DNA of 32,740 bases from Akkermansia muciniphila (GTDB lineage: Bacteria; Verrucomicrobiota; Verrucomicrobiia; Limisphaerales; UBA11320), in NCBI GenBank assembly GCA_945861575.1, contig CAMAVD010000029.1, positions 1 to 32,740 of the forward strand, written 5' to 3'. The notes below the pieces were generated by a model. The model was not told where the DNA came from and searched no databases. It saw only the letters and a program-made list of their open reading frames with translations. A program made the position numbers and the translations under genes. Shown here one piece after another: positions 25,964 to 32,740 of this stretch (its first letter is position 1; each line of letters begins with the position of its first letter).

Positions 25964-26746
25964 ATGAGCGAAACGGACTATGACGCTAGGTTTGGAGGGA
26001 TTCAGCGCCTCTACGGCCGCCAGACCACCTCCCGCTTTCAAGCCGCTCATGTCGTCGTGGTTGGAATCGGAGGGGTCGGCTCATGGACGGCTGAAGCCTT
26101 AGCGCGCTCAGGGGTGGGCCGCCTAACCCTGGTAGATCTAGATGATCTCTGCATCACCAACGTCAACCGACAAATCCACGCCTTGGATGGATCGATTGGA
26201 CAACCAAAGGTTTCGGCGATGGCCGACCGCATCCGATCCATCCATCCAGGATGCTCGGTCACGCCAGTAACCAACTTTTTCACGGCAGAAAGCGCCGACA
26301 GCCTTCTCTCCCCAGGATTCGACTGCATGGTCGACGCCATCGATAGCCTGCACAACAAGTGCCTTCTGATCGCGGAGTGTCGACGCCGCGGTCTGCCGCT
26401 GGTCGTCTGCGGCTCGGCGGGCGGCCGCATCGATCCCACCCGCATTCGTGCCGCCGACCTGGCCCATACTGTGCAGGACCGACTCCTCGCCGAGGTTCGC
26501 GGCCGCTTGCGCAGCCTGCACGGATTCCCCAAAGGGCCCGGGGCCTGGGACATTCCAGCGGTGTATAGCCTCGAACCTTCCCGAAAACCACCGGCTGAGT
26601 CGAACGGCGCGACCGACAGCGAAACAGACCCTCGAGGACCTCGCCTGAACTGCGACTCGGGCTACGGATCCGCAACGTTCGTTACGGGAGCCATGGGTTT
26701 CGCCGCAGCAGCGCAGGTGATCGATGTGCTTGCTAAGAAGGCGTGA
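25964..26746 (+). CDS. tcdA: tRNA threonylcarbamoyladenosine dehydratase (E1-like, ThiF family)
   Basis: Converts t6A37 of ANN-decoding tRNAs to cyclic ct6A by ATP-dependent activation. 260 residues from ATG 25964, the usual length. The nucleotide-binding motif GIGGVGSWTAEALARSGVG is at 34-52, followed by LVDLDDLCITNVNRQ (56-70), the E1 signature with Asp58 and Arg69. VDAIDSLHNK (123-132) and the C-terminal YGSATFVTGAMGFAAAA match TcdA rather than ThiF or MoeB, which usually carry zinc-binding Cys pairs; none are seen here. A tRNA gene is adjacent but on the other strand, so the link is probably chance. Residues about 205-225, between YSLEP and LNCDSGYG, form a polar variable loop. The start has no ribosome binding site; two nearby upstream ATGs are out of frame. 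Confidence 0.9.
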   Translation: MSETDYDARFGGIQRLYGRQTTSRFQAAHVVVVGIGGVGSWTAEALARSGVGRLTLVDLDDLCITNVNRQIHALDGSIGQPKVSAMADRIRSIHPGCSVTPVTNFFTAESADSLLSPGFDCMVDAIDSLHNKCLLIAECRRRGLPLVVCGSAGGRIDPTRIRAADLAHTVQDRLLAEVRGRLRSLHGFPKGPGAWDIPAVYSLEPSRKPPAESNGATDSETDPRGPRLNCDSGYGSATFVTGAMGFAAAAQVIDVLAKKA

Positions 26747-26792
26747 ACGCAAAGCAGCGAGAAAAAAGGGAGGACGCCGCGACGGAGAGAAC

Positions 26793-27095
26793 TCAAAACT
26801 TCGAGGGACGAAGCACTCGCACATCCGACTCATAAACGATCAGAGCGAAGCGAGGGAAAAACTCGGCCTGGAGGCGCTCCATAAGCACGGTTGCCAGCGC
26901 CGGAGCAGCCACAACCTCGACCTGGATATTGCCAAACTCAGCGATATCGCCCGGACGCCTTCCTTGTGATCCTGCACCCTCGACCGGAAAGAGGGTGTAT
27001 CCATGGACACCCACTTCCGCAAAGAGGGCTAGCAGGTGCTCCCTCGCTAGAGCCTCGCAGATGATCGTGACCAATTTCATGGGATGTGTTTTCAT
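26793..27095 (-). CDS. sbtB: PII-like regulator of bicarbonate transporter (SbtB type)
   Basis: 100 residues from ATG 27095, three bases after the sbtA stop, so co-translated. A GGTGGAA stretch ends about ten bases before the ATG; an internal ATG (residue 6) is the alternative start. The PII-like ferredoxin fold is seen as KLVTIICEALAREHLLALFAEVGVHGYTLFPV, a flexible loop EGAGSQGRRPGDIAEFGNIQ in the T-loop position, then VEVVAAPALATVLMERLQAEFF and a last strand. In cyanobacteria SbtB binds adenine nucleotides, including cAMP, and controls SbtA. The cyanobacterial C-terminal R-loop with its redox-active cysteine pair is absent: the protein ends at RPSKF. Regulation by redox is therefore unlikely, while nucleotide binding remains plausible. 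Confidence 0.85.
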   Translation of the reverse strand: MKTHPMKLVTIICEALAREHLLALFAEVGVHGYTLFPVEGAGSQGRRPGDIAEFGNIQVEVVAAPALATVLMERLQAEFFPRFALIVYESDVRVLRPSKF

Positions 27096-27098
27096 GCA

Positions 27099-28085
27099 TC
27101 AGCTATTCCACCACCGAGCCAGGGCATAGTAGATAGGGATGCCTACGGTAATGTTGAAGGGGAACGTGATCGCCAAAGCTGAGGTTAGATAGAGCGTAGG
27201 ACTCGCCTCAGGTAGGGAGAGGCGCATGGCGGCCGGTGCCGCAATGTAGGAGGCACTGGCCGCCAGCACTCCAAGCAGCGTCGCGCCGCCCAAGCTCAAA
27301 CCAGCCCAGTGACCGAGAGCCACGCCAATGAATCCGTGGACTAGCGGAGCAGCAATTCCAAAGCAGAGAAGGAAAAGGCCCACTCGTTTCAAATCTTCTA
27401 ACCGACGGCTGGCCACCATGCCCATCTCCAGGAGAAATAGGGCCAAAACACCTTGAAAGGGAGTGACAAAAAAGCCCTCCGTCATGTCCATGCCGCGCTT
27501 TCCCGAAAGGGCGCCAATGATCAGAGCGCCTACCAAGAGGAGCACGCTGCGTCCAAAAGCGGCTTCGTGCAAAGCCCGACGAGTACCCCCGCCCCACAAG
27601 GATCCCTCACGCTTGCCCCCGCGCTTGCCCAACATGATACCCACGAGTATGGCAGGCGATTCCATCACGGCTAGGAAGGCGGTGGCATAGCTTTCAAAAG
27701 GCTCGTTGACCTGCTTGAGAAAATTCGTTGCTGCGATAAAGGTGACCGCACTCACCGATCCATAATGCGCAGCGATCGCAGCCGAATCCGCAACGCTTAG
27801 CTTGCCAACAAATCGAAGCACAGGATAACTCCACAGGGGAATAAGGGTTCCGAGAACAATGGCTGCCAGGCCCGGCCGCCAAACAGCCTCGAAACCGGCT
27901 TGCGACAGCGCGACTCCCCCCTTGAATCCAATCGCGGTGAGCAGATAAATCGTCAGGGTAACGTAAAGGGCCTCCGGAAACTTTAGGTCGCTCTTGGACA
28001 GCGAGGCGATGACACCCAGAACAAAAAACAGCACAGCTGGCGACAGAAGATTCGCCTGGATGGCATGAAGAAGGTCAGGCTGCAT
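27099..28085 (-). CDS. sbtA: SbtA-family sodium-dependent bicarbonate transporter (DUF897)
   Basis: 328 residues from ATG 28085, with an AGGG about seven to ten bases upstream. The protein is an integral inner-membrane transporter with about ten hydrophobic segments in two halves. They are joined by a basic loop (GKRGGKREGSLWGGGTRRAL, around residues 155-175). SbtA landmarks include the first helix LLSPAVLFFVLGVIAS, LTIYLLTAIGFKGGVAL, the AAHYGSVSAVTFIAA segment and the second-half equivalent LGVLAASASYIAAPAAMRLSLPEA. SbtA takes up bicarbonate with sodium. The immediately following sbtB supports the assignment over a generic permease. It is shorter than the roughly 370 residues of cyanobacterial SbtA. 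Transport in this organism, which shows no sign of autotrophy in the window, may serve anaplerotic carboxylation, for example acetyl-CoA carboxylase; that is inference. Confidence 0.9.
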   Translation of the reverse strand: MQPDLLHAIQANLLSPAVLFFVLGVIASLSKSDLKFPEALYVTLTIYLLTAIGFKGGVALSQAGFEAVWRPGLAAIVLGTLIPLWSYPVLRFVGKLSVADSAAIAAHYGSVSAVTFIAATNFLKQVNEPFESYATAFLAVMESPAILVGIMLGKRGGKREGSLWGGGTRRALHEAAFGRSVLLLVGALIIGALSGKRGMDMTEGFFVTPFQGVLALFLLEMGMVASRRLEDLKRVGLFLLCFGIAAPLVHGFIGVALGHWAGLSLGGATLLGVLAASASYIAAPAAMRLSLPEASPTLYLTSALAITFPFNITVGIPIYYALARWWNS

Positions 28086-28102
28086 TCTGTAGAACCCTGG
28101 AA

Positions 28103-28108
28103 AGTATA
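28103..28108 (-). promoter_or_regulatory. Candidate -10 element of sbtAB
   Basis: TATACT on the minus strand matches the -10 consensus at five of six positions, 17 bases before the sbtA ATG. No good -35 is found at the proper distance. Confidence 0.3.
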
Positions 28109-28267
28109 GAGCGAACCCGTTGCATCCCGTTCATTAGCGGCTACCATGCCAAGTGTCAGACCACGCCACAACCCTGAAAGCTGGGTGCGCTGGCAAATGA
28201 CAAACAGTGGTCAGATAGGTTCACTCGGTTTCCGTTTTCTCAAAATCCCCGTTTTGACCGCTTTGAA

Positions 28268-28297
28268 TTGAGCTTGGCCAAGAAGAGTCCCTATTCT
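28268..28297 (+). promoter_or_regulatory. Candidate promoter of the DUF1549/DUF1553-DUF1501 operon
   Basis: TTGAGC (28268-28273) and TATTCT (28292-28297) are 18 bases apart, each matching the consensus at four of six positions. Transcription would start near 28304, only eight bases before ATG 28312 but 35 before ATG 28339. Confidence 0.35.
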
Positions 28298-28311
28298 ACG
28301 CGACGCGGCAG

Positions 28312-31239
28312 ATGGCAGCGACCCCGCACGAAACGTTCATGAATTTATATCCCTCTTCCTTGGCGAGAGTCTGGGTGACAGCCCTCGGACTGCTGGCGAA
28401 CGGCACCACCCTGTGGGGCGCTGAGTTCGCGCGGAGTACGGTCGACTTCACTCGCGAGATTCGGCCCCTCCTCGCCAATCATTGCACGGCGTGTCACGGC
28501 GGAGTGAAGGCGGCAGGGCGCATCTCCTTCCTCTATCGGGACAAAGCGTTGGCGGAGGGTAAATCCGGGAAGGCGGCCATCGTGCCCGGGGCTCCAGAAC
28601 GTTCGGAAGTGGTGCGCCGGATCCTCTCGAAGGATCCCGAGGAGGTCATGCCCAAGCCAGACCATGGCCCCCGCCTAAGTGACGTAGAAATCGCGACGCT
28701 CCAGCGCTGGATCCAGGAAGGGGCTCACTGGAGCGAGCATTGGTCTTTCGTGCCTCCGGCGGAGCCCCCAGAGCCCCTTCTGAAAAACCGGGCCTGGGGA
28801 CGCTCCAAAACGGATCGCCTGATCCTCGCCCACCTTGAAGCGGCAGGTCTCAAACCCTCCCCCGAAGCCACTCCCGCAGACTGGTTGCGCCGCGTCACGC
28901 TCGACTTGGTCGGTTTGCCTCCCACCCCCGAGGATTATGCGAGTTACCTCCAGGACCGACGGGCAAACCCTGCGAAAGCCAAGGAGCAGATTATCGACCG
29001 CCTGCTGGCCTCACCCCGCTTCGGAGAGCGCTGGGCCGTGATGTGGCTGGACCTCGCTCGCTACTCGGACACCTACGGATTCGAGAAAGACCCGCACCGA
29101 GACATCTGGCCCTGGCGCGACTGGGTCATCCGCGCCTTCAATGAGGACATGCCCTTCGACGCGTTCACTATCAAGCAACTCGCAGGGGATCTTCTCCCGG
29201 AGCCGAAGGCCGAGGACCTGCTGGCCACCGCCTTCCATCGCAATACGCAGAACAACACCGAAGGTGGCACGGATGACGAAGAGTATCGCATCGCCGCCGT
29301 GCTGGATCGGGTGAACACCACCTGGACCGCCTGGAACGCCACCACCTTTGGATGTGTCCAATGCCACTCCCACCCCTACGACCCGATTGAGAAGCAGGAC
29401 TACTATCGCTTCGCCGCCTTCTTCAACAACACCGAGGACTGCGACCAAAACGACGATTACCCACGGATGCTTTTCCCTCTCGATCTCTCGAAGCGGGCCG
29501 AGGCCGCCGAACTTCAGCGCGAGGCCGGAAGGATTCGAACGAGGTTGAACGAGGAGGCGCGCTCAGCAGCGGAGCAGGTGAGGGACTGGAAGCCCCTGGT
29601 TCCTTCCGAAGCCAAGACGAGCGGGGGGAAGCTCTCCATCACCTCGAACGGCAGGATCCTCGCCAGCGGGACACTCCCGGTCGCCGTGAGCTACACGCTT
29701 GCAGTTCCAGCAACCCCGGGTCTTACCGCCATTCGGATACAGATTTTTCCCGAATCAGAGGATCCCAAAGCACCGCCAGAGCGCGGTCAGATCCTCTCCA
29801 AGCTAACGGCAGCTCTGCGCGTGCCTGGTGCGTCCAACCAACCCGTGGTTCTAAAGGAGGTGGTGGTCGACTATCTCGCCGGCCCCCGGGACCCCCAGAA
29901 GATTCTTGAAGGGGACGGCGGCCTCGGCAGCTATCCTGTCACCACCGGACCACGGTGGGGAATCATCGTACTGGACAAGCCGCTGTCGCCCCCCGAAGGC
30001 GCCATCCTCCAGCTGAACATCGAGCACGGCATCGCGGCAAACAGCAGCGTTCAAGGATGTCCGCTCAAACAGTTTGCCCTGTCGTACAGCACCGATGCGC
30101 GGCTCTCAAATTTCGTCGGCACACCCCAACGCGCGGAGTCCTGGACTCAGTGGCGCGGCCTGCGCGATCGACTCAAGGAGTTTCCCGGCACGAGGGTTCC
30201 AGTGATGGTGGAACGATCCCGCGCGGCCACCCGGGAGACACGTGTCTTTGTCCGAGGGAACCGTCTGGTACGAGACGAGGCAGTGGATCCGGGTATTCCG
30301 GACGTGGTCCGACCGCCGAAAAAGGCCGGTCGCATGGACCGATTGGATATGGCCCGCTGGCTGGTCGGGGATCAGAACCCGCTAGCCGCACGCGTCCTAG
30401 CCAATCGACTCTGGGCGGAGATGTACGGCCATGGAATTGTGGAAACGCTGGAAGATTTCGGCACCTCAGGGGCTAGGCCCACACATCCCGAACTCCTGGA
30501 CCATCTCGCCTTGCGCCTGCGCGAGGATCTCCGATGGTCGGTGAAAAAGTTCCTGCGCGAGATCGCCCTCTCGGACACCTATGGCCAAAGCGCCCGAACG
30601 TCCCCAAAGCTCCTGCTCAAGGACGCGGCAAACCACCTCTATGCACGAGGCCCCCGCTCCCGACTCACTGCCGAGATGGTCCGGGATCAAGCGCTGACGG
30701 TCTCCGGACTTTTGTCGTCTCAACACTTTGGGCCCCCAGTCTATCCGCCTCAGCCGGACGGCATCTGGAGCACGGTCTACAGCGGTGAGAGGTGGAACAC
30801 CTCCACCAACGAGAATCGCTTTCGAAGGGGGCTCTACACCTATAGCCGACGCACGGCTGGCTACCCACTGTTCCTCACCTTTGACGCGCCAACACGGGAC
30901 GCCTGCACCGCCCGACGGATGCCTAGCAATACCCCGTTGCAAGCGCTCACGGCACTCAACGACCCTGCCTTCATCGAACTGGCCCGAGGGCTCAGCGAGC
31001 GGATGGACGGAGGCGGCCGCACTGTGCGGGAGAAGATAGAATACGGGTGCCGCCTGCTCAGCCTGGAGGCCCCGTCGAAGCAAAGCATGTCGAGTCTCAC
31101 TCGGCTGTATCTGGGGGCCTTGGAGGACTATCGAGCCGACGCCCCATCCGCCGCACTGCTGAGCAGCACCCCAGAAAAAGCCGCCCTCGTGCTGGTGGCC
31201 AACACGCTTCTTAACCTGGACACGTCCCTCACCCGTTGA
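28312..31239 (+). CDS. Cytochrome-domain DUF1549/DUF1553 (PSCyt1-PSCyt2-PSD1) exported protein
   Basis: 975 residues from ATG 28312; ATG 28339 (MNLYPSSLARVW...) gives a neater signal peptide ending near WGAE. Order: PSCyt1 domain with C58-TA-CH62 in ANHCTACHGG and the EEVMPKPDHG and LQRWIQEGAHW landmarks (about 48-140); DUF1549 (about 164-400) with LRRVTLDLVGLPPTP, ERWAVMWLDLARYSDTYGFEKD and a second haem motif C348-VQ-CH352 in GCVQCHSHPYDPI; a beta-rich insert (about 420-600); DUF1553 (666-963) with NPLAARVLANRLWAEMYGHGIVET and RRMPSNTPLQALTALNDP. It probably sits in the periplasm. No catalytic activity is known for the family. The DUF1501 gene begins 4 bases downstream, the standard pairing for this class. 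Confidence 0.92.
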   Translation: MAATPHETFMNLYPSSLARVWVTALGLLANGTTLWGAEFARSTVDFTREIRPLLANHCTACHGGVKAAGRISFLYRDKALAEGKSGKAAIVPGAPERSEVVRRILSKDPEEVMPKPDHGPRLSDVEIATLQRWIQEGAHWSEHWSFVPPAEPPEPLLKNRAWGRSKTDRLILAHLEAAGLKPSPEATPADWLRRVTLDLVGLPPTPEDYASYLQDRRANPAKAKEQIIDRLLASPRFGERWAVMWLDLARYSDTYGFEKDPHRDIWPWRDWVIRAFNEDMPFDAFTIKQLAGDLLPEPKAEDLLATAFHRNTQNNTEGGTDDEEYRIAAVLDRVNTTWTAWNATTFGCVQCHSHPYDPIEKQDYYRFAAFFNNTEDCDQNDDYPRMLFPLDLSKRAEAAELQREAGRIRTRLNEEARSAAEQVRDWKPLVPSEAKTSGGKLSITSNGRILASGTLPVAVSYTLAVPATPGLTAIRIQIFPESEDPKAPPERGQILSKLTAALRVPGASNQPVVLKEVVVDYLAGPRDPQKILEGDGGLGSYPVTTGPRWGIIVLDKPLSPPEGAILQLNIEHGIAANSSVQGCPLKQFALSYSTDARLSNFVGTPQRAESWTQWRGLRDRLKEFPGTRVPVMVERSRAATRETRVFVRGNRLVRDEAVDPGIPDVVRPPKKAGRMDRLDMARWLVGDQNPLAARVLANRLWAEMYGHGIVETLEDFGTSGARPTHPELLDHLALRLREDLRWSVKKFLREIALSDTYGQSARTSPKLLLKDAANHLYARGPRSRLTAEMVRDQALTVSGLLSSQHFGPPVYPPQPDGIWSTVYSGERWNTSTNENRFRRGLYTYSRRTAGYPLFLTFDAPTRDACTARRMPSNTPLQALTALNDPAFIELARGLSERMDGGGRTVREKIEYGCRLLSLEAPSKQSMSSLTRLYLGALEDYRADAPSAALLSSTPEKAALVLVANTLLNLDTSLTR

Positions 31240-31243
31240 CACC

Positions 31244-32728
31244 ATGAATCTCTTCCAGCAGTTCCAGCACGATTCTCTTTTACATCGGACACGCCGTCAC
31301 TTCCTCAACGACTGCACCACAGGTCTAGGCGCACTCTGGTTGGCCACGACCGCAGGTCGTTCCTGGGGTGCTGACGCCGCGCTCAAGAAGGATCCCGCCC
31401 AGCCCCTGCGTCCTGTGAGCGCGCCACTGCCAGGGAAAGTCCAGCGGGTAATCTACCTCCACATGGCCGGGTCCCCCAGTCAGCTGGAGCTCTTCGACTA
31501 CAAGCCCATGCTGGCAAAAGTGGACGGGAAGGACTGCCCCGACTCCTTCCTGGAGGGCAAGCAGTTTGCCTTCATCCAAGGCATTCCGAAAATGTTAGGG
31601 CCTCAATATCCCTTCCGACAGCATGGGCAGAGTGGACAATGGATTTCCGACCGGCTTCCCCACTTCGCCTCCGTGGCCGACGACGTGTGCTTCATCAAGT
31701 CCATGCACACGGATCAATTCAACCATGGCCCTGCGCAGCTGCTCATGCACACTGGCAGCCAGAATCCAGGATGGGCCAGCACGGGAGCTTGGGCCACCTA
31801 TGGCCTAGGTTCAGAGAATCAAAACCTGCCCGGTTTCATCGTTCTCACCAGCGGTGGCAAGAATCCGGATGCAGGCAAGTCCGTCTGGGGCTCGGGTTTT
31901 CTTCCCTCGGTCTACCAGGGAGTGCAGTGCCGCTCTCAGGGCGATCCTGTGCTCTTCCTGTCCAATCCGCCGGGCATCAACCGCGGTCTGCGTCGCCGGA
32001 CGCTGGACGCCATCAGTGAGATCAACCAGCGGTCAGCCAAGGAGTCGGGCGACCCAGAAACCCTGACCCGCATGGCCCAATACGAGCTCGCTTTCCGGAT
32101 GCAAGTGTCCGCGAGCGACGCCTTCGATATCACCCAGGAGCCGGCAGGGATCCATGCCCTCTATGGAACCCAGCCCGGCAAGGAATCGTTTGCCAACAAC
32201 TGCCTGCTCGCACGCCGCCTGGCAGAGCGCGGAGTCCGCTTCATCCAGCTCTTCGACTGGGGGTGGGACAGCCACGGAGCAGGAGAAAGCGAGGCGCTCA
32301 GTCACGGGTTCAAAGACAAATGCCGCAGCACGGATCGCCCGCTGATGGCCCTCATCACAGACCTCAAGCAACGCGGCCTTCTCGAAGACACCCTCATTGT
32401 GTGGGGTGGCGAGTTTGGCCGTACCCCCATGCGCGAGAATCGCAACGGGGTGGAGATGACGTTTGTAGGCCGCGACCACAACCCGGCCGCTTTCACCCTC
32501 TGGATGGCTGGCGGTGGCGTGAAACGGGGTTTCAGCTACGGGGAGACCGACGACTTCGGCTATCAGTCCCTGATCAACAGAGTCTCCGTTCACGACCTTC
32601 ATGCCACGCTCCTGGCCTTGATGGGATTTGATCACATGCGATTCACCTACCCCGTCTCAGGTGTGAACATGCGACTCAGCAATGTCACCAAGCCTGGCAG
32701 CTCGGTCATCAAGGGGATCCTGAGCTGA
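31244..32728 (+). CDS. DUF1501 Tat-exported protein (sulfatase-like fold)
   Basis: 494 residues from ATG 31244. N-terminal RTRRHFLNDCTTGLGALWLATTAG is a Tat signal. Family landmarks: VIYLHMAGSPSQLELFDYKP (about 67-86), SMHTDQFNHGPAQLLMHTGSQ, RFIQLFDWGWDSHG, IVWGGEFGRTPMRENRNG, GRDHNP and the C-terminal HDLHATLLALMGFDH. The family belongs to the alkaline phosphatase/sulfatase-like superfamily; conserved Asp/His positions in WDSHG, EFGRT, GRDHNP and HDLHATLL could bind metal, but activity is unproven. The stop is in the window and the gene is complete. It follows the DUF1549/DUF1553 gene by 4 bases, so the two are almost certainly co-expressed. No ribosome binding site is seen. Confidence 0.93.
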   Translation: MNLFQQFQHDSLLHRTRRHFLNDCTTGLGALWLATTAGRSWGADAALKKDPAQPLRPVSAPLPGKVQRVIYLHMAGSPSQLELFDYKPMLAKVDGKDCPDSFLEGKQFAFIQGIPKMLGPQYPFRQHGQSGQWISDRLPHFASVADDVCFIKSMHTDQFNHGPAQLLMHTGSQNPGWASTGAWATYGLGSENQNLPGFIVLTSGGKNPDAGKSVWGSGFLPSVYQGVQCRSQGDPVLFLSNPPGINRGLRRRTLDAISEINQRSAKESGDPETLTRMAQYELAFRMQVSASDAFDITQEPAGIHALYGTQPGKESFANNCLLARRLAERGVRFIQLFDWGWDSHGAGESEALSHGFKDKCRSTDRPLMALITDLKQRGLLEDTLIVWGGEFGRTPMRENRNGVEMTFVGRDHNPAAFTLWMAGGGVKRGFSYGETDDFGYQSLINRVSVHDLHATLLALMGFDHMRFTYPVSGVNMRLSNVTKPGSSVIKGILS

Positions 32729-32740
32729 CCCTCTGCACGG

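Noticed and set aside
26747..26792. Possible terminator between convergent tcdA and sbtB
   Set aside because: A purine-rich stretch with no credible inverted repeat.
1..32740. CRISPR array, insertion sequence, prophage or defence island
   Set aside because: No regularly spaced direct repeats, transposase, integrase, terminal inverted repeats or phage genes were found.

Overview
The window looks like a chromosomal segment from a Verrucomicrobia-type bacterium (PVC group, possibly a Pedosphaera/Limisphaera-like lineage). This is inferred from the combination of gene families, not from a marker gene. The families are planctomycete-type cytochrome proteins (DUF1549/DUF1553), a DUF1501 protein, a giant lamin-tail/CotH secreted protein, a PEP-CTERM protein, a propeller-type sensor kinase and a long-linker ECF sigma factor. 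Coding density is high, GC is fairly high, and most genes lack an obvious Shine-Dalgarno sequence.

Layout. Positions 1-1625 (minus strand) hold the 5' part of a moaD-like gene, overlapped ATGA-style by hpt, then a strong terminator belonging to a PEP-CTERM gene. Positions 2071-14322 (plus) hold two large exported proteins: a 1310-residue multi-haem-motif/WD40/DUF1549/DUF1553 protein and a 2695-residue CotH-kinase/lamin-tail protein that ends at a UUCG terminator. Positions 14489-20750 (minus) hold a fatty-acid synthesis cluster, fabD-fabG-acpP-fabF, followed by thiD, a chimeric Tat-signal/oxidoreductase-HAD gene and a proline-rich GspC/PilP-like protein. Positions 20843-24702 (plus) hold a two-component pair. 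After it come an ECF sigma factor (minus), tRNA-Tyr (minus) and tcdA (plus). Positions 26793-28085 (minus) hold sbtA-sbtB, a bicarbonate-transporter-like gene and its PII-like partner. Positions 28312-32728 (plus) hold a two-gene DUF1549/DUF1553 plus DUF1501 operon.

How the parts work together. fabD, fabG, acpP and fabF supply malonyl loading, carrier, condensation and reduction steps of type II fatty-acid synthesis. acpP appears to have its own promoter and a downstream hairpin, which would fit its usual high demand. The sensor kinase and response regulator form one signalling unit. SbtA and SbtB would form an inorganic-carbon uptake unit with a nucleotide-sensing regulator. The DUF1549/DUF1553 and DUF1501 proteins form a recurrent but poorly characterised envelope system.

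The most unusual items are the in-frame chimera at 15531-16412, the SbtAB pair whose SbtB lacks the C-terminal cysteine loop, and the lamin-tail/CotH giant. I did not find a clearly new defence or mobile system, CRISPR array or insertion sequence.
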